Source: Catellatospora paridis
GTDB taxonomy: Bacteria; Actinomycetota; Actinomycetes; Mycobacteriales; Micromonosporaceae
Direction of reading: 5' to 3'
Assembly (NCBI RefSeq): GCF_009720365.1
Contig: NZ_ML769312.1
Span: 496,001-560,000, forward strand
DNA length: 64,000 nucleotides
The notes under the pieces were generated by a model that ran no database searches, was not told the DNA's origin, and worked only from the letters and a program-made list of their open reading frames with translations. Below are positions 50,731 through 58,983 of this stretch, in pieces. Positions within the stretch are counted from its first letter, which is position 1. The number at the start of each line of letters is the position of its first letter. The position numbers and the translations under genes are program-made.

Positions 50731-51324
50731 CTACGCGAACGGTTCGGCGGCGCGGTCCAGCCCGGCCCGTACGGCGACGGGCAGGGCGGTTCCGCCTCCC
50801 TGCTCGACCCACAGGCCGAACACGGTCCGCAGCGCGGTCAGGAAGACGGCGGCGAGCACCCGGGAGCGCATCGGCTCGTCGGGATGGCCGGGGTCGCGCG
50901 CGGCGACCTCCACGGCGAGTTCCTGCTCCAGGGAGGTCTGGGCGGCGGCCTGTTGGGCGAGCAGGGACGGGTGGCGGCGCAGCAGCCGGGTCTGCGCGAC
51001 CCAGTTCGGGTCGACCTCGCCGATCTGCTCGAAGTGGCTCACGGCCGTGTTGGTGAGCGCCTGCCAAGGAGGCTCCGCGGCGGGGCGGGCGCGCAGCAGT
51101 TCGAGCAGCGCGTTGACGCGCACCCGGTCGCCGTACAGGAGGGCGTCCTCCTTGTTGGCGAAGTAGTTGGAGAAGGTGCGCCGCGACACGTTGGCCTCGT
51201 CGGCGATGGCGTCGACGGTCACCGCGTCCAGGCCGCGCTCGACGGCCAGGCGCAGCACGGCTTCGTGCAGCGCCTGCCGGGTCGCTTCCTTCTTGCGTTC
51301 GCGCAGGGTCGTCGTCGGCTCCAC
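50731..51324 (-). CDS. TetR family transcriptional regulator
   Basis: The 197-residue protein has the TetR helix-turn-helix (AVTVDAIADEANVSRRTFSNYF) and a ligand-binding C-terminal half with a hydrophobic VLAAVFLTALRTVFGLW helix. It is divergent from the DHA2 exporter gene and almost certainly controls it. The GTG at 51324 is preferred; TATCGT on the minus strand lies about 9 bases upstream and there is no Shine-Dalgarno, so the mRNA is probably leaderless. Confidence 0.92.
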   Translation of the reverse strand: MEPTTTLRERKKEATRQALHEAVLRLAVERGLDAVTVDAIADEANVSRRTFSNYFANKEDALLYGDRVRVNALLELLRARPAAEPPWQALTNTAVSHFEQIGEVDPNWVAQTRLLRRHPSLLAQQAAAQTSLEQELAVEVAARDPGHPDEPMRSRVLAAVFLTALRTVFGLWVEQGGGTALPVAVRAGLDRAAEPFA

Positions 51325-51373
51325 GAGCAGGAGACGATACCGGCCGCCGTGGCGAAATGCACATCGGGAAACT

Positions 51374-51388
51374 TTGCACACTGCGCAA
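51374..51388. promoter_or_regulatory. TetR operator TTGCACA-C-TGCGCAA
   Basis: This is a 15-base palindrome with one mismatched pair in the tetR/exporter intergenic region. TTGCAC also serves as the likely -35 of the exporter promoter (CATATT at 51398-51403 as -10). Binding would therefore block both divergent genes. Confidence 0.6.
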
Positions 51389-51410
51389 GTTGGATGCCAT
51401 ATTCGATGCC

Positions 51411-53411
51411 ATGAGCAACCCCGGCCACACCCCCCGCCACCTGCGCATGGGCCATCGCGAGATCCTGGAGTCCCTGAGTGGGCTGCTGCTCGTGCTGTTC
51501 GTCGCCATGATCAGCTCGACCATCGTGTCGACCGCACTGCCCCGTATCGTCGGCGAGCTGAACGGCACTCAGACGCAGTACACCTGGATCGTCACCGCGA
51601 CCCTGCTCGCCGCCACCGCGACGACCCCGGTCTGGGGGCGCCTGGCGGACATGTTCAGCAAGAAACTGCTGGTCCAGATCGCCATCGCGATCTTCGTCGT
51701 GGGCTCGCTGCTCAGCGGTTTCGCCCAGGACACCAGCCAGGTGATCGCAGCGCGCGCCGTGCAGGGCATCGGCGTCGGCGGCCTGCAGGCCCTGGTGCAG
51801 ATCGTGATCGCGGCGATGATCCCGCCGCGCGAGCGCGGCCGCTACAACGGCTACCTCGGCGGTGTGATGGCCGTGGCGACGCTGGCCGGGCCGCTGCTCG
51901 GCGGCCTGATCGTGGACACCTCGTGGCTGGGCTGGCGCTGGTGCTTCTTCATCGGCGTGCCCATCGCGGCGATCGCCTTCGCGCTGCTGTGGCTGACCCT
52001 GGACCTGCCCCGAGGGCACCGGGTCAAGGCGAAGATCGACTATGTGGGCGCGGCCCTGATCGCCGTCGGCGTGAGCACGCTGCTGGTCTGGGTGTCCTTC
52101 GTCGGCAACTCGTTCGACTGGCTGTCCTGGCAGACCTTCGCCATGGTCGGCGCGGCGCTGCTCCTGCTGGCCGCGGCGGTGTGGGTGGAACTGCGGGCGG
52201 AGAGCCCGGTCGTTCCGATCACCGTGATCAGCAAGCGGGTTCCGGCCCTGTCCATCCTCGCCAGCCTGGCGGTCGGCATGGCCATGTTCGGCGGCTCGGT
52301 CTTCCTCGGCCAGTACTTCCAGATCGGCCGCGGCTACACCCCGACCGAGGCCGGCCTGCTCACCATGCCGCTGATGCTCGGCGTCCTGATCTCCTCGACA
52401 ATCACCGGCCGTCTGGTCACCAAGTCCGGCAAGGTCAAGCCGTACATCGTCACCGGCGCGATCGTGCTGGTCGCCGGGTTCCTCGGGCTGTCCTTCATCG
52501 ACCACGACACGCCGCTGACCATGATCAGCGTGGGCATGCTGCTGGTCGGTCTCGGCGTCGGCATGACCATGCAGAACCTGGTGCTCGCGGTGCAGAACAC
52601 CGCCGCCATGAAGGACCTGGGCGCGGCCACCGGCTCGGTGACCTTCTTCCGCTCACTGGGCGGCACCATCGGCGTCTCGGTGCTGGGCGCCGTGCTGGCC
52701 AACCGGGTTCAGTCGATCATTGCCGAGCACCTGGCCGCGGCGGGCCTGCCCGCGGGCTCGGGCGGCGGCTCGCTGAACCTCAACGCCCTGCCGCCGGTGG
52801 CCCAGACCATCGTCCGGGAGGCGTACGGCGACGCGACCGGCCACATCTTCCTCATCTCGGCGGCCATCGGCGCGGTCGGCGTGATCGCCGCGCTGCTGCT
52901 GCCCGACATCGTGCTGCGCTCCGGCGCCGAGGCCCCGGCACCCGCGCCGACCGCCCCCGCGCCCGCCGCCCAGGTCCCGTCGCACGCCGACGCCCGCCAG
53001 CACGCTCCGGCCCCGGCGTACGGGCACGCTCCTGCCGCCCCGGTCCCGGCGGGCGCGCGCCCGCCCGCCCCGGCCCCGGCGTACTCCCACGTGCCAGACG
53101 CCCCGGCCGACATGCGCCCGCACGCCCCGGCGCCCGCTTTCGCCTACGCGCCGTCCACCCCTTGGCCGCCGCACGGCGACACCCGGATGCCTGTGCCGGC
53201 CCACGGCCACCCGTCGTACGTCCCGGCGCAGGCCGGCGAGCGGTCGCCGCAGGGCGCGCCGTCGTACGGCTACGCGCCGACCGCGGTCCGGGTGCCCAAC
53301 GGTTTCGGGCCTCTCCCCGGCGACCTGCCCACCACGGCGGCGCACCCGCACGCGTCGACCGCCGCCGCGGGCGGATTCACCGAGTCCGCCCCGACGCTCC
53401 GTCGGGCCTGA
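51411..53411 (+). CDS. DHA2 family (EmrB/QacA) 14-TM drug exporter with long C-terminal tail
   Basis: The 666-residue protein has fourteen hydrophobic segments in the first ~505 residues, with GRLADMFSKKLL, ARAVQGIGVGGLQAL and MTMQNLVLAVQNTA as DHA2/EmrB signatures. A Pro/Ala/His/Tyr-rich, low-complexity cytoplasmic tail of about 160 residues follows, built from APAPAYGHAP-like units and unusual for the family. It should export hydrophobic drugs by proton antiport. ATG 51411 is chosen; expression is probably under the divergent TetR. A universal stress protein gene follows 12 bases later. Confidence 0.92.
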   Translation: MSNPGHTPRHLRMGHREILESLSGLLLVLFVAMISSTIVSTALPRIVGELNGTQTQYTWIVTATLLAATATTPVWGRLADMFSKKLLVQIAIAIFVVGSLLSGFAQDTSQVIAARAVQGIGVGGLQALVQIVIAAMIPPRERGRYNGYLGGVMAVATLAGPLLGGLIVDTSWLGWRWCFFIGVPIAAIAFALLWLTLDLPRGHRVKAKIDYVGAALIAVGVSTLLVWVSFVGNSFDWLSWQTFAMVGAALLLLAAAVWVELRAESPVVPITVISKRVPALSILASLAVGMAMFGGSVFLGQYFQIGRGYTPTEAGLLTMPLMLGVLISSTITGRLVTKSGKVKPYIVTGAIVLVAGFLGLSFIDHDTPLTMISVGMLLVGLGVGMTMQNLVLAVQNTAAMKDLGAATGSVTFFRSLGGTIGVSVLGAVLANRVQSIIAEHLAAAGLPAGSGGGSLNLNALPPVAQTIVREAYGDATGHIFLISAAIGAVGVIAALLLPDIVLRSGAEAPAPAPTAPAPAAQVPSHADARQHAPAPAYGHAPAAPVPAGARPPAPAPAYSHVPDAPADMRPHAPAPAFAYAPSTPWPPHGDTRMPVPAHGHPSYVPAQAGERSPQGAPSYGYAPTAVRVPNGFGPLPGDLPTTAAHPHASTAAAGGFTESAPTLRRA

Positions 53412-53423
53412 GCGGGACCGGCC

Positions 53424-53918
53424 GTGGACCTTCCGCAGCAGCGCACCGAGCACTACGGCCCGGCCGCCGCCCCGTGCGCCTTCGAGCGCGGCACCGACGG
53501 ACCGCGCGTGATCATGGTCGGCGTGGACGGCAGCCCGCCCTCGGCGCGGGCTGCCTCCTATGCCGCGGGGCTGGCCCGCCGCCAGCGCAGCCGCCTGGTG
53601 GTGGTGTTCGTGGGGGAGTCGGCCGGGCTGGTCGCCGCGGTTTACGGGCAGGCCGCCGTGGCGGCGCTGGAGACCGCCGAGGAGCTGGCCGCCGAGCTGC
53701 GCGAGCAGGTGCGCCTCGCGGCCGAGGAGATGGGGCTGCCGGTGACGTTCATGGTGCGCCGGGGCGACCCGTACACCGAGCTGCGCGCCGCGGCGGACGA
53801 GGTGAAGGCGGACATGGTGGTCGTCGGGGCGTCCGCGCAGGCGGGGCACCGGTTCGTCGGCTCGGTGGCGACCCGGCTGGTCAAGCAGGGCCGCTGGCCG
53901 GTGGTCGTGGTTCCCTGA
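53424..53918 (+). CDS. Universal stress protein (UspA family)
   Basis: The 164-residue protein has a single Usp domain: VIMVGVDGSPPSARAASYAA at the start and VVVGASAQAGHRFVGSVATRLVK at the end. The latter is the GxxG-9-G(S/T) nucleotide-binding pattern, so it likely binds ATP. An N-terminal extension of about 25 residues precedes the domain. It lies 12 bases after the DHA2 exporter and is probably co-transcribed. Confidence 0.92.
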   Translation: MDLPQQRTEHYGPAAAPCAFERGTDGPRVIMVGVDGSPPSARAASYAAGLARRQRSRLVVVFVGESAGLVAAVYGQAAVAALETAEELAAELREQVRLAAEEMGLPVTFMVRRGDPYTELRAAADEVKADMVVVGASAQAGHRFVGSVATRLVKQGRWPVVVVP

Positions 53919-53950
53919 CCAGCCGGCCGGTCGGCCAGAACTCTGCCAAA

Positions 53951-53963
53951 AGGGTCAAACCCT
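53951..53963. promoter_or_regulatory. Palindrome AGGGT-CAA-ACCCT upstream of P450
   Basis: A perfect 5+5 inverted repeat lies within an AT-richer stretch 44 bases before the P450 start. It is a possible operator but short enough to be chance. Confidence 0.3.
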
Positions 53964-54006
53964 AGTAACTTGGAGTGGTCCTGGGGGTTCGACGGGGGAG
54001 TCTCAC

Positions 54007-55203
54007 ATGTCCGACACGCTGGCCACGAACGTCCCGACCTACCCGTTCGGCAACGCGGGGCTCGACCCGCTGCTGCCCGACCTCGGCCCCGACGGGGTAG
54101 GGCGGGTGCAGTTGCCGACCGGCCAGCAGGCCTGGCTGTTCACCCGGCACGAGCACCTGCGCGAGCTGCTGCGCAGCGCGGACTTCTCCAGCGACTTCAC
54201 CAGGCCGGGGTTCCCGCTGATCAGGCCGATCCCCGAGGACATGCCGCGCCGCCCGGACGGCTCGCTGATCCGGATGGATCCGCCCGAGCACACGAAGTTC
54301 CGCCGCATGCTCACCCCCGAGTTCATGATCAAGCACATCCGGATGCTGGAACCGCTGATCAGGCAGACCGTCGTCGACGCGTTGGAGGAGATGCGCGCCG
54401 CAGAGCAGCCCGCCGACCTCGTCGAGCACTTCGCGCTGCCGGTCCCGTCGATGGTGATCTGCCACCTGCTCGGGATCCCGTACACCGACCATGACTACTT
54501 CCAGGAGCGCAGCCGCATCCTGCTGGCCTGGTCGAGCCCGCCCGAGCAGGTCCGGGACGCGATCGAGGAGCTGCGCGACTACCTGACCCGGCTGATCGCC
54601 GCCCGCCGCGACTCACCCGGCGAGGACCTGATCAGCCGGCTCGCCGCCGAGCGGGTCGCCACCGGCGAGATGACCGAGGAGGAGCTGGTCGGGCTGTCCG
54701 TGCTGCTGCTCATCGCCGGGCACGAGACCACCTCGAACATGATCGGCCTGAGCACGCTCGTGCTGCTGGAGCACCCCGAGCAGCTGCGCCAGCTGCGGGA
54801 GCGGCCCGAACTGATCGACGACACCGTCGAGGAGCTGCTGCGCTACCTGACCATCGTGCGCACCGGGCTGACCCGGGTCGCGGTGGCCGACACCGACGTC
54901 GGCGGGCACCGCATCGCGGCCGGGGAGGGCGTCATCGCGCTGCTGTCGGCCGCCAACCGCGACGCCGACGTGTTCCCCGACGGCGCGGAGTTCGACCTGA
55001 ATCGCGGCTCGCACCAGCACATGGCGTTCGGGTTCGGCATCCACCAGTGCATCGGCCAGCCGCTGGCCCGTGCCGAGCTGCGCATCGCCCTGTCCGAAAT
55101 GATCACCCGGCTGCCCGGCCTGGCCCTGGCGGTGGACGCCGACGACGTGCGCTACCGCGACGCGGTCGTGTTCGGGGTGCAGCGGCTGCCGGTGACGTGG
55201 TGA
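54007..55203 (+). CDS. Cytochrome P450
   Basis: The 398-residue class I bacterial P450 has the I-helix oxygen-activating motif LIAGHETTSN, the K-helix ExxR (EELLR), and the heme-thiolate loop FGFGIHQCIGQPLAR with the axial Cys. It resembles CYP105/CYP107-type actinobacterial hydroxylases. The substrate is unknown; no biosynthetic cluster surrounds it. GGGGGAG lies 6 bases before the ATG. Its stop overlaps the start of a ferredoxin gene, its likely electron donor. Confidence 0.94.
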   Translation: MSDTLATNVPTYPFGNAGLDPLLPDLGPDGVGRVQLPTGQQAWLFTRHEHLRELLRSADFSSDFTRPGFPLIRPIPEDMPRRPDGSLIRMDPPEHTKFRRMLTPEFMIKHIRMLEPLIRQTVVDALEEMRAAEQPADLVEHFALPVPSMVICHLLGIPYTDHDYFQERSRILLAWSSPPEQVRDAIEELRDYLTRLIAARRDSPGEDLISRLAAERVATGEMTEEELVGLSVLLLIAGHETTSNMIGLSTLVLLEHPEQLRQLRERPELIDDTVEELLRYLTIVRTGLTRVAVADTDVGGHRIAAGEGVIALLSAANRDADVFPDGAEFDLNRGSHQHMAFGFGIHQCIGQPLARAELRIALSEMITRLPGLALAVDADDVRYRDAVVFGVQRLPVTW

Positions 55204-55409
55204 GCGGACGGCTGCGGGTCGCCGTCGACCGGGACGCGTGCTGCGGCTCGGGCAACTGCGTACGCACCGCCCCCGAGGTCTTCGACCAGGACGAGGACCT
55301 CGGCCTGGTCGTCCTGCGCCAACCCGAACCGCCCGAGTCCGAGTACGCCGTGGTGCGCGAGGCCGCCTACAACTGCCCCGCCGCCGCCATCGACCTCACC
55401 GAACCCTGA
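55200..55409 (+). CDS. 3Fe-4S-type ferredoxin, P450 partner
   Basis: The 69-residue protein has the cluster motif CCGSGNC (positions about 14-20) and a later CPAAAI, the pattern of small single-cluster ferredoxins that serve actinobacterial P450s. The GTG start at 55200 overlaps the P450 stop, ensuring coupled synthesis. It should pass electrons from a ferredoxin reductase, not encoded here, to the P450. Confidence 0.9.
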   Translation: MSGRLRVAVDRDACCGSGNCVRTAPEVFDQDEDLGLVVLRQPEPPESEYAVVREAAYNCPAAAIDLTEP

Positions 55410-55426
55410 CCGCCGCGATGATCGTC

Positions 55427-55494
55427 CGACTTGCCCGGCAGGTGTGCGGAAGCGGACTCAAGATACGCACAGGTGCCAGGCAAATCGAGCGATC
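55427..55494. repeat. Dispersed 68-bp palindromic repeat, copy 2
   Basis: This copy equals 28133-28200 in length and matches it at 57 of 68 positions. The stem pairs are kept: 55431-55435 with 55479-55483; 55437-55440 with 55474-55477; and 55443-55448 with 55466-55471. The 2x2 internal loop is GG/GG here and CA/CC in copy 1. It lies between convergent genes (ferredoxin and a hypothetical). Confidence 0.8.
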
Positions 55495-55508
55495 GAGAAC
55501 CCGGGCGG

Positions 55509-56276
55509 TCAGGCCCAGGGCAGGCGGAGGGCTTCGAGTTCGGGGTCGGTGAGGATCGCCTCGATCAGGGCGGGCGGGCCGGCGACCTTGGTGCCCCACA
55601 GGTCCCAGTCCGACCAGGTCACCCAGGACCGGTCGGCGGGCCAGAGGTTGGCCGGCGAGCCGCTGCCGCGCTCGTCGTCGTAGAGCGCCGCCGCCTCGCC
55701 GAGCGGCCCGGCCAGCACGTGCGGCTCCTGGTCGGGAGCCGCGCCGCGGGCGATGTACGCGAAACAGGACGTGTCCGGCCCGGACCAGGCGATCAGCAGA
55801 TCGAGCAGCCGCAGCCAGCCCTCCCGGTCCAGCGAGCCCTCACCGGGCGGTTCGATGCTGGCGGGCCAGCTCCCGTCCGGATGCGCGCCCGGCAGGCTGC
55901 GGAAGTCCGGGGGGCTGCCGGGCGGCACGACCGGCTCGTCGGTGCGCGCCGCGAGCTCGGCCCAGCGCAGCCGCCGCCACCCCGTCCCCGGATGCTGCGA
56001 GCGGCCCACGGCCCCGCCGGTGTCGACGACACCCCACTCGTCGAGGTTGATCCCGCCGACCAGCTCCGGCTCGACCAGGTTCGCGTCGAGCAGGCTGCGC
56101 CGCAGGTCGTGATGAGTGGTGAGGGTCGCGCCCGTCTCCCACTCGTACATCGCGTGCAGGATCCACACCGCGTCCGGCCTGCCACCGGGGTCGTATCCTG
56201 TCAGCGCGCCGTCCGGCCGCAGCTCGGCCAGCCAGTCCGCTTCGTCGAGAGCCACCTCGCGCCACCCGTCGCCCAT
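55509..56276 (-). CDS. Hypothetical protein
   Basis: The 255-residue soluble protein has acidic character and many Trp (WREVALDEADWLAELRPDG, TWSDWDLWGTKVAG). No named domain is recognised. The C-terminal block SWVTWSDWDLWGTKV resembles unnamed Streptomyces/Micromonospora proteins of the SMI1-like size class, but the match is from memory and weak. Codon use matches its neighbours. It is probably a stand-alone gene facing the ferredoxin gene. Confidence 0.7.
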   Translation of the reverse strand: MGDGWREVALDEADWLAELRPDGALTGYDPGGRPDAVWILHAMYEWETGATLTTHHDLRRSLLDANLVEPELVGGINLDEWGVVDTGGAVGRSQHPGTGWRRLRWAELAARTDEPVVPPGSPPDFRSLPGAHPDGSWPASIEPPGEGSLDREGWLRLLDLLIAWSGPDTSCFAYIARGAAPDQEPHVLAGPLGEAAALYDDERGSGSPANLWPADRSWVTWSDWDLWGTKVAGPPALIEAILTDPELEALRLPWA

Positions 56277-56403
56277 GGCTCATCTGACCACAAGATCCAC
56301 CCGTGCGCCGTGCGGCCCGCGGGGCGGATGTCGCGGCGACCGGCCATCGTGGACGCCACGTTCGGCCGGTGGACGCCCGCGCCGCGGTCGCGATACTGGA
56401 CCG

Positions 56404-56541
56404 ATGCCGAGAATTCTCGCCGACGCCGCCCCGCCGCCGGAGTACATGGGCCTCGGGCTGGCCGCGGTCTGCGTCTGCCTGCTCGCGGTCGTGGCCACGA
56501 TCGTCCTAGTCGTCGTGCTGGTCAAACGCTCGCGAAAATGA
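56404..56541 (+). CDS. Small single-pass membrane protein
   Basis: The 45-residue product (one hydrophobic segment, GLGLAAVCVCLLAVVATIVL, then basic VKRSRK) has no family name. GATACT (56392-56397) lies 6 bases before the ATG, so it looks like a leaderless gene. Its 3' end overlaps the convergent gene by 20 bases. The signal is a compact membrane protein with a positive-inside C-terminus. Confidence 0.5.
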   Translation: MPRILADAAPPPEYMGLGLAAVCVCLLAVVATIVLVVVLVKRSRK

Positions 56542-56863
56542 AGCCGGCCAGCACCGAGGCGGCGTTCGCGGCGACCGCGAGCACGGCCAGCAGCAGGTCG
56601 CGCCGACGCAGCCACCAGGCCAGCAGCGCCGCCTCCGCGCCGCACACCACCAGCTCCGCGAAGACCAGGACCAGCGGGTACGCCTCCCGTCCGGTCCACG
56701 GTGCCAGCAGCCACCACAGCAGCGGATGCGTCGCCAGGTTCACGCCCAGCGCGCCCAGCACCGCCCGGCGCCACGACGCCGTCCAGCCCCAGCGCAGCGC
56801 GGCCGCGTACACGGGGATCTCGACGGCCAGCGTCAGCGCGAGCGCAGCCGGGTAACGGAGCAT
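56522..56863 (-). CDS. Small integral membrane protein
   Basis: The 113-residue protein has three or four hydrophobic segments (ALALTLAVEIPVYAAALRWG, LGALGVNLATHPLLWWLLAP, LVFAELVVCGAEAALLAWWL, LLAVLAVAANAASVLAGFIF). No family is recognised. ATG 56863 is only 4 bases from the ATG of the divergent gene at 56868. TACCGT on the minus strand (56876-56871) lies 7 bases before the start, suggesting leaderless mRNA. Confidence 0.6.
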   Translation of the reverse strand: MLRYPAALALTLAVEIPVYAAALRWGWTASWRRAVLGALGVNLATHPLLWWLLAPWTGREAYPLVLVFAELVVCGAEAALLAWWLRRRDLLLAVLAVAANAASVLAGFIFASV

Positions 56864-56876
56864 TCGGATGACGGTA
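56853..56876. promoter_or_regulatory. Overlapping divergent leaderless promoters
   Basis: The start codons of two divergent genes, 56863 (minus) and 56868 (plus), are 4 bases apart. The minus-strand -10 TACCGT (56876-56871) lies within the first codons of the plus gene, and a candidate plus-strand -10 TAACGG (56853-56858) lies within the minus gene. Each promoter would occlude the other. Confidence 0.45.
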
Positions 56877-57830
56877 GCGACCCTGCCCGCCCCGCGCACC
56901 CCCACTGCGCCGCGGGCGTCCGCCCTCGCGCTCGGGTTCGCCGCCTGCGCGGCCGTGGCGCTGGCCGCCGCGCTGCGCGCCCCGCTGGCGACCACGGTCC
57001 TCGGGCTGATCGCCTTCGGGGTGCTGCACAACGTGCTGGAGCTGCGCTACGTCGTCGGCCGCTTCGCGCACATCCTCACCGGACGGCTGCTGTGGACCGC
57101 GCTGGCGCTGGTCACCGCGATCGTGTTCTGCCGCCTGCTGGCGCTGCGCGGGCCGGAGATCGTGCTCTGCTACGGCGTGCTGGCCGCCGGGGTGTGGCAC
57201 GCCGTGCCGCGCCGCTGGCTGCTGCCCGCGGGACTGGGTCTGGCCGGCGCGGCGGCGGTGTCGCTGAGCTGGCCCGCGTACCACTTCGTGGTGCTGGCCC
57301 ACCTGCACAACGTGGTGCCGCTGTTCTTCCTCTGGGAGTGGTCGCGGCGGCTGGCCGGGCGTGACCGGACGATGTTTCGCGCCGCGCAGCTGGGCTGGGT
57401 GCTGGTGGTGCCCGTGCTGCTGCTGGCCGGGGTGTTCGACCCGCTGCTGGCCGACGGTTCGGCAGCGGTCGTGGAGTTCGCGGGCACGCCGCAGGCCATC
57501 GCCGCACCGGTCAGCCCGCCGGGCGTCACCGCCGGGCTGCGTTTCCTGGCCGTGTTCGCGTTCCTGCAGGCCATGCACTATGTGGTGTGGCTGGGCTTCC
57601 TGCCGCGCCACGCGCCCGAGGCGGCAGCCGCGTTCGAGCAGCGGGTGCCGTGGCTGGCCGGCTGGCGGCCGTGGGCGCTCGGCGTCGCCGCGGCGCTGGT
57701 GCTCGGCGTGCTGTTCTTGATCGACTACGGCCAGGGCCGCACCATGTACCAGGCGCTGGCCAGCTACCACGCGTACCTGGAGTTCCCGGTCCTGCTCGCG
57801 CTGCTGTTCGCCACCCCGCGGGCCGGCTGA
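56868..57830 (+). CDS. Hypothetical polytopic membrane protein with conserved His motifs
   Basis: The 320-residue protein has eight or more hydrophobic segments. Within or next to these lie His-containing motifs: FGVLHNVLELRY, WHAVPRRW, YHFVVLAHLHNVVPLFF, MHYVVWLGFL and SYHAYLEFP. Their number and placement suggest a metal- or haem-binding membrane protein, but I do not recognise the family. Brp/Blh carotenoid oxygenases have a different His pattern. The gene starts back-to-back with a small membrane protein gene. Confidence 0.65.
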   Translation: MTVATLPAPRTPTAPRASALALGFAACAAVALAAALRAPLATTVLGLIAFGVLHNVLELRYVVGRFAHILTGRLLWTALALVTAIVFCRLLALRGPEIVLCYGVLAAGVWHAVPRRWLLPAGLGLAGAAAVSLSWPAYHFVVLAHLHNVVPLFFLWEWSRRLAGRDRTMFRAAQLGWVLVVPVLLLAGVFDPLLADGSAAVVEFAGTPQAIAAPVSPPGVTAGLRFLAVFAFLQAMHYVVWLGFLPRHAPEAAAAFEQRVPWLAGWRPWALGVAAALVLGVLFLIDYGQGRTMYQALASYHAYLEFPVLLALLFATPRAG

Positions 57831-57840
57831 GCCCGCGCCG

Positions 57841-58845
57841 TCACTGCTCGGCCTGGCCGGGCCTGCCCTCCAGCAGCGCCATGCCGAGCGGGGCGAGCCG
57901 GTGCTCGACGCTGTTGCGCCGCCGCTCGCTGTACACCAGCCCGGCCTGGCGCAGCACGGCCAGGTGCTCGCTGGCGGTGCTCGGCGACTGGTTCAGCCGC
58001 GCGGCGATGGAGCTGGTCGAGCCGCCTTCGGCGCACAGTTCGAGGATCGCCGCCCGGGTCCGGCCGACCAGCGCGGACAGCGCCTCCTGATGCCGGACGG
58101 CGAGCAGCCCGGCCCCGCGGTCGACCTGGTAGACCAGCACCGGCGGCAGCGCGTCGTCGATCATCGTGATCGGCCGGGTGTTGCGTTTGAAGAACGACGG
58201 CACCAGCACCAGGCCCCGGCCGCCCAGGTGCAGGTGCCGGTCGCGGGGATAGTCCGCGATGCGCAGCACGCCGTCCTCGAAGCTCAACGAGGGATGCAGC
58301 GAGTTGAGCAGCGCGGCGAGACCGCCGGCGGCGACCGCGCGGCACCGTGCGGCGTGGTCGGCGGCGAAGGAGGCGGTCACCCAGTGCCACTGCGGCCGGA
58401 CCACGGTCTCGTAGTAGTGGCGGATGCCGGTGGTCAGCTCCTGCAGCGCCGCCGTGCGTCCCGCGCCGAGGTCCCGCGCCGAGGCGGGCAGTGCCGTCGC
58501 GCGACCGGCGGCGATGTGCGCCACGTCGCGGCGCAGCTGGCGCGGGCAGGTGTCGCCGATCGCCTCGAGCCCGTCGTCGATGCCGCCGCCGCGCGGACCC
58601 GGGGTGAGGAAGTCGGGAAAGTCGCCGTGGGACCAGTTGACGCCGAGGAACAGCTCGGCGCGCCCGCGCAGCGCCGTGCCGGCCCGCAGCGACTGCTGCG
58701 CTGCGCGGTGCCAGCCCAGCAGCAGCGGATCCTCGTTTCGCCGGGCGAGCAGGTGGGAGCTGAGAGTGATCTCCCACAGCGGATCCGGGGCGGTGACGAT
58801 CCGCGTCTGCATGAGGTCGCGCGGTGTGAAATGGATGCAGAACAC
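57841..58845 (-). CDS. ArsR-type winged-helix regulator with long N-terminal domain
   Basis: The 334-residue protein carries an ArsR-like winged helix near the C-terminus (TSSIAARLNQSPSTASEHLAVLRQAGLVYSERRRN). The long N-terminal part (about 1-240) is a DUF5937-like domain found with such helices in actinobacteria. The start is a GTG at 58845, with only a distant GAGGGG upstream. Ligand and targets are unknown; it is convergent with the His-rich membrane protein. Confidence 0.8.
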   Translation of the reverse strand: MFCIHFTPRDLMQTRIVTAPDPLWEITLSSHLLARRNEDPLLLGWHRAAQQSLRAGTALRGRAELFLGVNWSHGDFPDFLTPGPRGGGIDDGLEAIGDTCPRQLRRDVAHIAAGRATALPASARDLGAGRTAALQELTTGIRHYYETVVRPQWHWVTASFAADHAARCRAVAAGGLAALLNSLHPSLSFEDGVLRIADYPRDRHLHLGGRGLVLVPSFFKRNTRPITMIDDALPPVLVYQVDRGAGLLAVRHQEALSALVGRTRAAILELCAEGGSTSSIAARLNQSPSTASEHLAVLRQAGLVYSERRRNSVEHRLAPLGMALLEGRPGQAEQ

Positions 58846-58983
58846 GACGATCCGCGACCCCTCAGCTCCGGTGCGATCCGCGCAGGGCCCGGTCCATGAC
58901 TCCGCCCCTCTCCGACTACAGCTTTTACGCTCCGGGGCAGGGTAGTGGTTGTCGTGGATCGAACACCAGCCCCACGTCCGGGA

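Noticed and set aside
52950-53200. CRISPR-like or tandem DNA repeats in the DHA2 exporter 3' region
   Set aside because: The units are irregular, in frame and coding (Pro/Ala-rich tail); there are no equal-length spacers.
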